Position numbers and translations under genes: made by a program. Positions 48,296-58,700 of a stretch of 64,000 nucleotides of DNA are shown piece by piece. Origin of the DNA: Desmodus rotundus (taxonomy: Eukaryota; Chordata; Mammalia; Chiroptera; Phyllostomidae); NCBI RefSeq assembly GCF_022682495.2, contig NC_071390.1, forward strand, positions 146,544,583 to 146,608,582, read 5' to 3'. The notes under the pieces were generated by a model. The model made no database searches, was not told the origin of the DNA, and saw only the letters and a list, made by a program, of their open reading frames with translations. Position 1 is the first letter of the stretch; each line of letters begins with the position of its first letter.

Positions 48296-49618
48296 GTAAG
48301 TTTTTCACTGAAATAAATTTTGTTTCTTAGCGTTGTATATCTTAAAGCAGAACAAAAACATAACTCTTAAATTTCAGAAATGAAATTTAATGTTTCTTTG
48401 ATATATTGTATCATGTTCTATAGTACTGTAACTTGTGTTTTTATAATTTAATACTGGTGGATGATAATGGCATCTAGATTTTTATTTTTTTTAACCCATG
48501 ATAAATGTTTCATTAGACTATTTCTTGCATTATAACTAAGGTATAGTAATATATTATTTAAAAAGTGAAATTAGCAACAGATTATAAAGGGTCACTCTTG
48601 AATTGAGGGGCCTGTTGAATTGAGGAGACTTACCCATTGCTGAGGATACTTATTTCAGTTCAAATTTACATTATGGTTGTATCATCAATAGATCTTTGGA
48701 AATTACAGGAGTTGTTCAGTTCAGCCAGTTCGGTGATGTATATATTATTGTTTTCTTTATTATTTTCACCTAAATTCTCATTGTCCCATTTTTCTTAATC
48801 TGATATCCTAGTCAGGTAGGGTATCCACATCTGGTAAATAGTGTAGATGCACTTTAAATGGCTTCACAGGTAGTGTTAATCTTGTCGTGAAACCACAAAT
48901 AATAAAATTATTTATGGTTTTTCCATAAACCCACCATTTATGGTAAACTTGGAAAAATTGAGTTTTTATATGATGTTTCAATTACTAAAATATCTGGAGG
49001 TATTCTTTTGATTATCAATTGGGGTTGGGGTTTTTTTGTGGTTTTTTTTTTTTTACTCTAGGATTGCTCCGAATGGAGTTTTAGCATACATAACTTCATT
49101 TTGGCTGCTTAGATGGTTTAGCTTTTAGGAAATTATACTATTCTTTATTGTTTGTTTTTAAATATAAATGTCTGTGGAACTTGGATTTGGCTTCTTTTTA
49201 TGAATCTACATTTAAAGTGAAAACTGTTCTTCAGAAGAGTCTCTTTACCTAGTTAAATCCAGACTTAACTAGACTTCCTGTATTGTAGTTCAGAAAGCAT
49301 GCAATATAGCTTATCTCATGTTTAATATCTACTGCCTTTGTGTGTGACGATGCAGTGAACATTACGTTTTAAATCCTCTTGATATTTAAATCAGTTGAGA
49401 AATTATTAGAGAACATTTAACTTTTGTCTTCCTGATGTGTAATATATGAGTATATCATCTATTCAGTGATTATTTTATCTTAACTGTAATCAGTTTTTAA
49501 TTATTTTGTCTGAACTTATAGTTACTCATTTTATTTAAGGTATTTTTGTTAAAAGTTTGTTTTTTTTCTCTAATATTTATATGACCACACATTTCTAATG
49601 TTTTCTTATTTTTTTCAG
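48296..49618 (+). other. WAC intron between exons 13 and 14
   Basis: About 1.3 kb, AT-rich. I see no clear repeats apart from T runs, including the pyrimidine tract of the last acceptor. Confidence 0.85.
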
Positions 49619-49688
49619 GATACTGTTTTTGAGACAACAAATTAAGGAACTCGAAAAGCTAAAAAATCAGAATTCCTTCATGGTGTGA
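49619..49688 (+). CDS. WAC: WAC exon 14, coding end
   Basis: The acceptor is attttttttcag. The exon encodes the last 22 residues (ILFLRQQIKELEKLKNQNS, then FMV) and the TGA stop at 49686-49688. This is the end of the coiled coil and of the protein. The exon continues into the long 3'UTR. Confidence 0.97.
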
Positions 49689-50602
49689 AAATGTGAATAA
49701 TTGCACATGGTTTTGAGTACAGGAACTGTAAATCTATTGCCCAATCTTAACATTTTTGAGCTGCATTTAAGTAGACTTTGGACCGTTAAGTTGGGCAAAG
49801 GAAATGACAAGGGGATGGGGGTCTGTGAGATTAATTCAGGGGAAAGAGACATGACTGATTTGTAAAACCCTTGAAATGTAGATTTAATGTAGATGTATTC
49901 TTCACATTGTAAATATGTTTTGTAGAGTGAAGCCATGGGAAGCCATGTGTAACAGAGCTTAGACATCCAAAACTAATCAATGCTGAGGTGGCTAAATACC
50001 TAGCCTTTTACATGTAAACCTGTCTGCAAAATTAGCTTTTTTAAGGAAAAAAAAATGTGGGAGGGGGGTTTAATTTATCATTCAGAAATCTTGCATTTTC
50101 AAAAATTCAGTGCAAGCGCCGGGCGATCTGTGTCTAAGGAGATACAATTTTGAACCATATGGGCAGTGTACAAAATATCGTGAAACAACTCTTTCCACAC
50201 TTGCACCTGATCAAGAGCAGTGCTTCTCCGTTTGTTTTGCAGAGAAATGTTTTTTCATTTCCCGTGTGTTCCATTTTCCTCTGAAATACTTGATCTGATT
50301 TTATCCATTTTTTAAAGCTCCTCTTTTCTCCTTTCTTAAGGCACTGTTGCTATGGCACTTTTCTATAACCTTTTCATTCCTGTGTACAGTAGCTTAAAAT
50401 TGCAGTGATTGAGCATAACCCACTTGTTTGTATAAATTATTGAAATCCATTTGCACCCTGTAAGAATGGACCTAAAAGTACTGCTGGGCGTGTGTGCTAA
50501 AAGTACATTGATTGCTCAAATGTAAGGAAATGGCCCAATGAACATGGTTGTGGGAGGGTAAAGAAGAAACAAAGCTAGTCGGATGTGAATTGTATCTGTT
50601 GT

Positions 50603-50626
50603 AATAAACATGTTAAAACAAATAAA
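50603..50626 (+). promoter_or_regulatory. proximal WAC polyadenylation signals (two AATAAA)
   Basis: Two AATAAA hexamers (50603-50608 and 50621-50626) are followed by the T-rich tract ttgttatttttcttttcc. That arrangement is typical of an efficient cleavage site and would give a 3'UTR of about 0.95 kb. Confidence 0.7.
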
Positions 50627-51052
50627 TTGTTATTTTTCTTTTCCTTTGGTCAAATGCATATTAGAATTGGAACTACCTGGGGATTCTTTACCAGAACTAT
50701 TCTTGTTGAATATTTATACTTAATTGAAGTAAGTCCTTAAGGGAGGTTTTGTTTAAAGCATATTAACAGGAAATGTGTGTATAAGATATTTAATGAAATA
50801 TGAAATTCAACAAGAATGATGAAGTTACTTCCCAAGTGGTTGTCATTTGTTAAACCCTGGTTTACCTGTCTTGATATTATGACATTTCATTTTGAAGGAT
50901 GTTTGTGTTGTAGCTAACTGTTCAAGTCTGGTGCTGACTGCTGTTCTTAGCCATCACAAAAACGCTAAATTTGTGTAATGGGAGCTTCCTACTGTTAGAT
51001 GGAAATGGTGGAGAAGCTCAGCTTTGTATATTGTTTTCCTAAAGTATATTAA

Positions 51053-51058
51053 AATAAA
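51053..51058 (+). promoter_or_regulatory. candidate intermediate polyadenylation signal
   Basis: An AATAAA sits in an A-rich run, with a T-rich tract about 35 nt downstream. It could serve as an intermediate WAC 3' end of about 1.4 kb, but it may equally be a chance hexamer in A-rich sequence. Confidence 0.4.
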
Positions 51059-52781
51059 AAAAGAAACTATTGCTACTATAAAATTACCTTGGCTTTTTTT
51101 TTTTCTTTGCTAAAATATTGGTCACCTGGCCTTAGCATGACACTGCCAGTATTATATCCAATCACAAGGGTTTCTTTATGCAGAAAAATCTTAATTTCAA
51201 AATCTTACCCAATTTAGAGCCTTTCTTTTCTGTCGAGGCAGATGTATTCAAGTGCTTTCAGAGAACTGCCAGCACCAAGGGCTTATTTTGTTATGTTAGA
51301 CATTAATGTTATTACATTCTGGGATACTGAAGTTTTGAAATTACTCTTGTGCTTTAAGCATATTTAAAGTATAGAATATAATGGTCAGACTTTTCAATAA
51401 ATTTTAGAAAGTAAACTGTAAGTGATAGTATGGATGGTATTTCCTAAAATACAAAAATATTCCAGTATAATGCCAGTATAAAAAATAATTCCAGTATAAA
51501 AAAACTGATTATTTAAATTGTATTTTAAGCATACTTCTAAAATGTAAGAAGAAACAAATGTCATAAGTTACATCGTCATGAAATGTTTATACCTGAGATT
51601 GTTAACATTTGCTGGACTTGATTAGTGCATGTGAATGAAACTCTGAAGAGCTGTGTTAAGATAGAGCCCTTACTGATGCAGGCCTGTATATTTCCCAGGA
51701 AGACGTAAGCAGTTTGTGATGTGGTAGGCAGAGGTTTCCTGATCAGTTAGTTGGTAACTTGACTTGTAATTTAAGGTAAATTTGAATTTGACTTGCTAAT
51801 AGTTTATTATGGATTTATGTCACCTTATTTTTTGCTTTAAAACATTTACATCCCTAAATGGATTGCTCACATATTTATAGAAGATGCCTAATTTGAAATT
51901 TCCTGGTGAATTTTTAAACACAGAAAATTAAAATTTTTTGTAGACTATTTTTACAGTACTTGAATCACTTACTGTATAGTAAATTATTTTAAATATTGCA
52001 CTTTAATACAGACATGGTGTCCAGCCACTAACCTTCTTGAGGTAACCAGGGAACTATTTATTAAAATAGGCATAATATCAGAGAATATTCCTTATTTAGT
52101 TGGCCTATTACCATGGCTTTGAATATGTATCTCATCTTGGTGGCATCTTGGTTCAAATAATTTTAAATACAAATATGAGTAGCCCCTAGGAAACCTCAGG
52201 GGTTTTTTGTTTTAAAGGGAACATATTCATACTGTGTTGTAATAAAATGTGTTTGTGAAGGTGGGCCTGTTAGAAAGTCTTTACCCTGAAGAACCAGCTC
52301 TCCTACTATTTTTTCTTTTGGGTGTAACTAGTTTAAACTTCTCATTTTAAAACTTGGTCTATTATCTCCAAATTTTTAGCACTGAAAATTACATGCTCAG
52401 TCCTTTATAAAGACATCATTCTTTTAATAGCCCGAATGAATGGTTTTACCTTCTAATTTTATATGTTTCTCAAACTTGTAAAATCTTTGAAAGGAGGTGC
52501 TTAAAACTTTGCAAAGAATGAATTGTTACCCCATTCAAAAATAATCTATTATGTTTAAACAGCCTTAGCTTTAAGGGATTACTTCCCAGGGGTGGGGTGG
52601 GGCGGGAAGTAAGGTCACACTGCAAATCAGAACTATTGTAGTTCTGAATTGGATTTCAATCAGGACTTAACGCTACTATATTTAGATGTGGGGTTTGAAC
52701 ATTTGGATTTCTTTTCAATACCTGTAAATATGGCTATATTCTTGTATTTGTACTGAAGTGTACAAAATGACACTAAAAAGT

Positions 52782-52787
52782 AATAAA
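52782..52787 (+). promoter_or_regulatory. distal WAC polyadenylation signal 1
   Basis: An AATAAA is followed by ttttgactatattgtgcag, a GT-rich element suited to cleavage factor binding. This would give a 3'UTR of about 3.1 kb. Confidence 0.6.
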
Positions 52788-52948
52788 TATGTTTTGACTA
52801 TATTGTGCAGTTATTTCAGAACAGTCTGTTTTGAAAGTCTTAGAATGCATAATTTGCATTTGAGAAAACCAATACCAGGTTACTGCTAGCATTTTAACAG
52901 CAGTTGTCATGTGTCAGTTGCAATATAATTTCTTAATTGCAGTATTTT

Positions 52949-52954
52949 AATAAA
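52949..52954 (+). promoter_or_regulatory. distal WAC polyadenylation signal 2
   Basis: This is the last AATAAA before sequence that looks intergenic; it is followed by ttggcttaaaagttggg. I use it as the outer limit of the gene, though either distal hexamer could be the main site. Confidence 0.5.
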
Positions 52955-53229
52955 AAATTTTGGCTTAAAAGTTGGGATTCTTTAGATCCTGTTCTAATTT
53001 ATTGTACCATTCCCCCGCCACCCCCCCCCCATGTCTGAACTTGGGGGGGGATGCCCTAAAGTGCAGTCAGCCTAGGTGTTCTCATCCAGGCCCTTGGCTT
53101 TCAGAACCCTACTTTAAGGTCAGTTTCATTTAAGTTATCTCTAGTCTCGATCTCTTCTTTGAGCTCTCAACAACAGTTTGGATGCTTGATTTCACACTGT
53201 AAGTTCTTTAAAAAGAGTTCCTGATTTGT

Positions 53230-53810
53230 GCTTCAGACTTTATTCTCAGTAACTGTCACCATGATTCCTTCAGTGTCCTTTGTTTTTTTTCTCTTTAACA
53301 CCCTCATCCTCTATTCAAGCCATCAAGATCAACAGGCTCTGCCTTCAAAATGTATTTGGATCTGTAGCTTCACACTATACGTTCATGTTTACTTACCACT
53401 CCAGTCCAGTTCGCAGTCACCTTTGAACCAGGCTGCTGCCACGACCTCCCTTGCCTTTCTTTCTCTCTGCTGCTACGTTAATTCACCACCACCACTACAC
53501 GTACACAGTCTATTCTCTATAGCCACCAGAGGGAAATGTAAACCATACGTTCTTTTCACAATCCGGTAATTTCATGCTCAAAACGAAATTCAAAGTTGCT
53601 GCTGTAGTTTGTGTTTAGGCCCCTAAATACCAACACAATCTCATCTACTAGTTTCTCCTTGCGTGCATTCCCTCTCAGGATATTTGCGTTTCCTCTCTGC
53701 TTGACTGGCTGCCCATTCACTCTCTTCTCAAAGGTCACCTCAGGGAGCCCTTTTTCTGATCTCCCATCTAAAAGGACACCACTCTTCCTTTACTCTGGTT
53801 TTCTTCAAAA
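53230..53810 (+). repeat. possible L2-like LINE remnant
   Basis: The wording ctctgcttgactggctgccc, caaaggtcacctcagggagccc and atctcccatctaaaaggacacc matches the ancient LINE text with phrases for lost coding and 3' regions. Approximate limits. Confidence 0.45.
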
Positions 53811-54804
53811 CAACAGTGTGGTACTTAGCACTCCATATTACCTGATGAGTGAATTATAAATACTAAAGAGCTATGGACAACTTAAGAAAATCTACAGATT
53901 ACTGAAAAATTTACTCATTTTTCATTTTGTCTGCCGACCTTAGGAAATAGGAACAGCAACTAGCTTTTTATCCTTTTAAGAAATTGTTGTCATCTACCAG
54001 TCATTGGTTACCAAAAACCTAACTGTAAGTCCATTTTGTTAGCATTATGAGATGTGGTCTCTCTCAGCAAGATAATCAGCTGAACCAGTAGTAATTAGTG
54101 CTTCCTGTGAACACATTTTAGGAGTAAATAAGCCAGTGAGAAGCAAGATGTCACTTCTGATGTGGTAAGCTTGGGGAGACAGACCAGCAGGAACTCGCCA
54201 TGCTTCTGAAGGGCACAGTTGAGTGAGTCACGGGGGTTGGGGACTGTGTCCTGGTTTCACAAGGTAGAATGCTTTGGCGGTCCTGTATCTTTGGTTCAGA
54301 TGATGCCTTGATGTCTTCAGGCCCTTCTAATTTTTAGGACAGAGGTATAGGCAGGAAGCTCTCAAATCATGTTTTAAGATGTGTCACTAATAGAACATTT
54401 GTACTGCACCTATCCACCACATGGAAAATGGCTGGGATTGAGAATTCTCTGCCTTTCTAAAAATTAAAGGTTGACAGCACTTGATGTCAGTATACTTAAA
54501 CACGTTTTTAAAAAGATTTTAAGGTGCCTGTTAGGTTCCCAATTTGATCAGTCTGTACGGATATGTTAGGATCACAGTCAACTTTCTCATCCCATTAAGG
54601 TAGTTTTTGGGGTTATTATCTTAGACGAGAAAGAATGCAAGGACACTTTTGGTCTCTTGTGTCCTGTGTATTCCTACCACATAGTGGGTGTCAAATACTC
54701 TTGCATAAAATAAGTATGCATTTTAAGTATTTGTAAGATCGGTCAACTTTGTATTTAATATCTAAGCTTAACATTTTCCAAAATACATTTTTTAATTTAA
54801 TTTT

Positions 54805-55036
54805 TTAATTCTCATCTGAGGACATTTTTTCCATTACTTTTAGAGAAGGAGAGAGACACCTTAATGTGAGAGAGCAACATTGATCGGTTGCCTCATACAT
54901 GCTGGGACTGGGCCTTGTATGCACCTGGACCTGGGATTGAGCCTGCATCCCAGGCGTGCGTCCCCACCAGGAATTGAACTCACAACCCTTGGGTTGTGGG
55001 GCAACGCTCTAACCAACTGAGCCACACGAGCCAGAC
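54805..55036 (-). mobile_element. tRNA-derived SINE
   Basis: On the - strand the head starts near 55036 (tctggctcgtgtggctcagttgg). A B-box-like gggttgtgagttcaattcct follows, then ggtccaggtgcatacaagg, and a T/C-rich tail near 54850. The match to VES-type SINEs is good, with moderate divergence. Confidence 0.85.
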
Positions 55037-56294
55037 GACATCTTCCAACATATTTTAATTTTAAAAATCCAAATGATTAAAGAGGTGAACTTGAGCCGTG
55101 GCTCTGAGATTTCAAGTCAACAGGCTCTTGCTTAAATTTGACTTTTTTCATTTTGGTGATTGACATTTTACTGTCTCTGAGCTAAAACTGTTAAAGTGAT
55201 AAGCAGGAAATATCCATTTTAATAAATTAAAGCTTTACTAATTAGAGCTCTAATTTTTAAAGTGCCAGTGCAGTCTCAGGCTATCTCTCTCTATACTTGT
55301 TTCACAAGCACAAGAGTTCAAAGATGCTGTGTAAAATAGGATGGATTGCAGAATGAAGTGGTTGATGAAATATCCCCCGTGTTTAACAAAAGTATTTAAA
55401 GTGCTAAAGTATTTCTCCACAAACATTAAAACAAAGAAGCACAAGCCTGTTCTATAATCTTTGAAAGGTGGTGGCCAGAGGGAGAAAGGAAGGTAGAAAA
55501 TTCTGGTGTAAATTAGCACATCTAATCACCTCTGAATTAGGATCCAGTCAGAAAATGAAAGTTGCCCTAGGTATTTCAAAAGGAGGTAATTTCAAACTGG
55601 GGGAAGATAAAACTGTAAGGTGGGCCTGACTGGAGGGAAGGACAGAGGAGAGGTGGGAGTATGGACAGATGGATCAGCTCTTCTCCAGGGAGGTGGATCC
55701 CGGGAAAAGACAGCCACTGACGGAGATGCTTTGTGAATCAGCAGGAGAAACCCAGGCCTTCCCCCTCCTCCTAGTTCTGTCTCTGCCTTCATTGGCAGAA
55801 CTTAGCCAGATAAGAGTTTGTGACATTCTCTGCAATGCTGAGAAAGGAAGAAGGGGGGGGTGGGGGAATGAACCTGAGAGCTAACAAGCAAATATCCAGC
55901 ACAACCTGCCCTCACTAGAAGAACAAGGCAACAGAGAAAGTATGCCAATTTGAGCAATATTACCTAACAGATAATGGAGCAATGTCTATGAAGTCCTAAG
56001 AACTGTCTATATATATTGTAATTTAAATATACTTAGTAAGTTGTTAAAATACCAAAGACAACAGAGACTCTTTGGACCTCAAAGAATAACTCAATCTTCC
56101 CAAGAGGTAAGAATGGTAGTAAAAGCACTGTTGGCATTAGGGAAGCCGATTTACAGCGGATTTACAGATGCAACTGCAGAACAATGGAGAATGTGGTGTG
56201 GGGGTGTAGGAAAATGCGCCAATGCTTAAATAGTAAACGGGGAGGTGAGAGGATGGGAGGAAATATAAGTGCATTTGAACAACATTTTCCAAAA

Positions 56295-56410
56295 TAGAAT
56301 TTTTTAATCTTCACCCAAGGACATTTTTTGCATTATTTTGAGAGAGAGAGAGAGGGAAAGACCTTGATGCAAGAGAGCAACATTGATCAGTTGCCTCTCA
56401 TACATGCCAG
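56295..56410 (-). mobile_element. SINE fragment (3' half)
   Basis: The text gtcctggcatgtatgagagg, then caactgatcaatgttgctctc and the (TC)n tail, read on the - strand, is the 3' half of the same SINE type. The tRNA-like head is absent. Confidence 0.7.
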
Positions 56411-56619
56411 GACTTACTTATTTCAATTTTTTATCTTTGGAGATCCAATATTCACTGATCAGTTGAAAGGTACTATGCACTAGGCAAATCAGTATCTTGC
56501 TCTAGTGAAGCTTACATTTAAGTGAAGGCAAAAACAAAATTTGAAAAAGTAAATGCACAAAAATTTTAGAATTCAATAGAAAATACACAATAAATACAGA
56601 AATAATTGCTGTGGAAAGA

Positions 56620-56960
56620 AGGAAATCTTCCCTTTACAAAAGCATGGATGAACCTGGAGAACATTATTCTAAGTGAAATAAGCCAGTCAGAGAAAAACAG
56701 GTACCACATGATTTCACTCATACATGGGATCTCATAACAAGCAAAATAGTGACACTCAGAGAAAGCAGGCCGACAGCTGTTGGGGGAGGAGGGCTGGTGG
56801 GGGTTGAAGGGATTGGGCAAAAATGAAAAAACGTGGGCACCAACAACAGTGGTGATTGCCAGGGGAAGGAGAGAGAGAAGGGGGGATAAAAGGTGATGGA
56901 AGGAGACTTGACTTGGGGTGATGAACACACAATACAAAAAAATTGTGTAGAGGAATAAAC
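56620..56960 (+). mobile_element. L1 3' end fragment
   Basis: The text gcatggatgaacctggagaac, aagtgaaataagccagtcag, ccacatgatttcactcatac, and the G-rich ttgggggaggagggctgg is the 3' coding end and 3'UTR of an L1. It overlaps a G-rich polypurine tract at 56775-56815. Confidence 0.75.
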
Positions 56961-57479
56961 AGTGAAGAAGCCCATTTGACATACCTGATCTTCAATTAAC
57001 TCTTTCCCTGAACACATCGTGTTACGTTTTCTATGGTTACTTTCTTCACCTGTTTTGTTTGTATAACCACATGTGCATAAAACTACATGCACACATCCTC
57101 TTTTTTCACACAACTGATAGCATACTATGTATACAATTGTACAGCTTGACTTTTTTACTTAGCAATATGTCTTGGAAATCATTGTGTAAAAAAGCATTTT
57201 TATATTTTTTAACCAGCTACATAGAATCTTACTGCATTGATGTACCATAGAAAGTGTTTTAACTCAAATGTAAACATAATGTGTTCTCAAGCTTTTTAAA
57301 TAGTTGCCAGTATTAAAGGAGAAAAAATGTTTAAAACAAAGAGAAAGAAAATAAAGTAATAATTAGAGACCTTAGAAGGGTGTAAAGGAGAGGGATTTTA
57401 GATCATGTCGTTACGAAAAGCCTGCCTGAGGGTATGAGTTTAGCTGAGAAATGAGAACAAGACAGTCATACGAAGTTCA

Positions 57480-58700
57480 ACATTATATCATGGTGAATGA
57501 CAAAACACTAGAAGCAGTACTATAAAATTCGGACTGTCACCTTTGATATTTTCAGTACTGTTTGGGAGGTGCTACCAATGTAATTAGACAAAGAAATGAG
57601 CTGTAAATATGAGATAGGCAGAGGGTAAATTACAATTATTTTCACTGATCTATATTTGGAAAATAAAAATAAAAGTATTCAGCAAGAGGGCTAATTACAA
57701 GTTTAATATGCAAACATCAATAGCTTCGCTACCTAGAAAATAAAATAGACGTGAAGGTTTAATTTAATATGGCAATTAAATCAAAATGTATAGATTAGTC
57801 TCATCAATAAATAGTGTTGGGAAATCTGAATATCCACATGCAAAATAATGAAATTGAGCCCCTATTTTACACTAGTCAAAAAGTTTACTTGAACTTGATT
57901 AAAAACTCAAAGGTAAGACCTGAGAATTGTAACGCTCCTAGGAGAAAACAGGGGAAATCTCCTTGACATAGGTCTTAGCAATGATTTTTTTGGATGTGAC
58001 ACCAAACTCACAATAAAAGCAAAAATCACTATGTGAACTTATATCAAACTAGAAAGTTGCACAGCAGAAAAAAAGAACAAAATAAAAGGCAGTCAGCGAA
58101 CTGAGAGAATTTGCAAGTCATATCTGACAAGAAGTTTATAATCCAAAGTACATGAGCAATGCAACAACTCAGAAAAAAAATCTGATTAAAAAATGGGCAG
58201 AGGGCCCTGGCTGGTGTAGCTCAGTGGATTGAGCACTGGCCTGCAAACCGAAGGGTCGCCGGTTCGATTTCCGGCCAGGGCACATTCCTGGGTTGCCCTG
58301 GCACATGCCTGGCTGGGGGCCTGTGGAGGGTGGCTGATCACTGTTTCTCACCCTCTCTTTCTCCCTCCCTTGCCATCTCTCTAAAAGTAAATAAAGTCTT
58401 TTTTAAAAAATGGGAAGAGGACCTGAATAGGTACTTTTCCAAAGAAAACATAAATGACCAACAAGTACATGAAAAGGTGCTCAACATCACTAACCATCCA
58501 GGAAATAATTCAAATCACAATAAGATACCACCTCACACTTACTGGAATGGATATTTTCAAAAAGATAAGAGGTAAGTGTTCGCAAGGATGTGGAGAAAAT
58601 AGGGAGCCCTGGTGCACTGTTGGTGGGAATATAAATTGGTACAACCATTGTGGAAAACAGTACGGAATTTTCTCAAAAACTTTTTATTTTTTTTGTTTCT
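57480..58700 (+). mobile_element. old L1 ORF2 region (left part), with a SINE inside
   Basis: Decayed ORF2 text is visible: cctaggagaaaacaggggaa, gcaatgatttttttggatgtg, and aaatgggcagaggacctgaat-like text continued after the SINE. The text continues through ccaacaagtacatgaaaaggtgc and gcactgttggtgggaatataaa. It ends at tttctcaaaaactttttat, where copy B of the ORF1-only element is inserted, and resumes near 60740. Confidence 0.8.
58186..58420 (+). mobile_element. VES SINE with 18-bp target duplication
   Basis: This is the best-preserved SINE here. The tRNA-like head ctggctggtgtagctcagtg carries the A box, ggttcgatttcc (58261-58272) carries the B box for RNA polymerase III, and the tail is T/C-rich. 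The copies of ttaaaaaatgggcagagg at 58186-58203 and 58403-58420 (one mismatch) are the target duplication within the old L1. It looks young. Confidence 0.93.

Larger units (their letters stand above)
10771..52975 (+). other. WAC: WAC gene, exons 4-14 and 3'UTR (5' part outside window)
   Basis: WAC is a nuclear adaptor. In the known family the WW domain contacts the RNA polymerase II CTD, and the C-terminal coiled coil recruits the RNF20/RNF40 ubiquitin ligase for histone H2B monoubiquitination. Roles in Golgi reassembly, autophagy and mitotic entry are also reported. Here eleven exons, each bounded by AG and GT, splice in frame into 555 residues ending FMV-stop. Adding the ~92 N-terminal residues expected upstream gives 647, the length of the human protein as I recall it. 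Exon numbers assume the usual 14-exon structure. Introns range from about 0.6 to 12.8 kb and are rich in retroposons. The identification rests on residue-by-residue recognition of the whole conserved protein, not on one domain. The promoter and exons 1-3 are not in the window. Confidence 0.97.
49689..52975 (+). other. WAC: WAC 3'UTR (longest form inferred)
   Basis: Sequence after the WAC stop is AT-rich, free of obvious retroposons, and carries several AATAAA hexamers at widening distances. The absence of L1 or SINE insertions over more than 3 kb, against their density elsewhere, suggests purifying selection on transcribed sequence. The distal end is set by the hexamer at 52949; transcript ends are inferred, not seen. 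Short open frames inside (for example 50110-50298) are not credible genes. Confidence 0.75.
52976..58185. other. intergenic sequence after WAC
   Basis: No host coding gene is visible. The region holds L2-like text (53230-53810), a SINE (54805-55036), a partial SINE (56295-56410), L1 3'UTR text (56620-56960), and an old L1 ORF2 region from about 57480. The stretches 53820-54790, 55040-56290 and 57000-57470 hold nothing I can assign with confidence. Confidence 0.75.

Noticed and set aside
56566..57113. 131-138 residue open frames on the - strand
   Set aside because: They run antisense through L1 3'UTR text with a G-rich tract; the protein is hydrophobic by composition, not by family.
58204..58280. 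possible tRNA gene
   Set aside because: The tRNA-like head with A and B boxes is joined to a SINE body and tail and has a target duplication; it is a retroposed SINE head.
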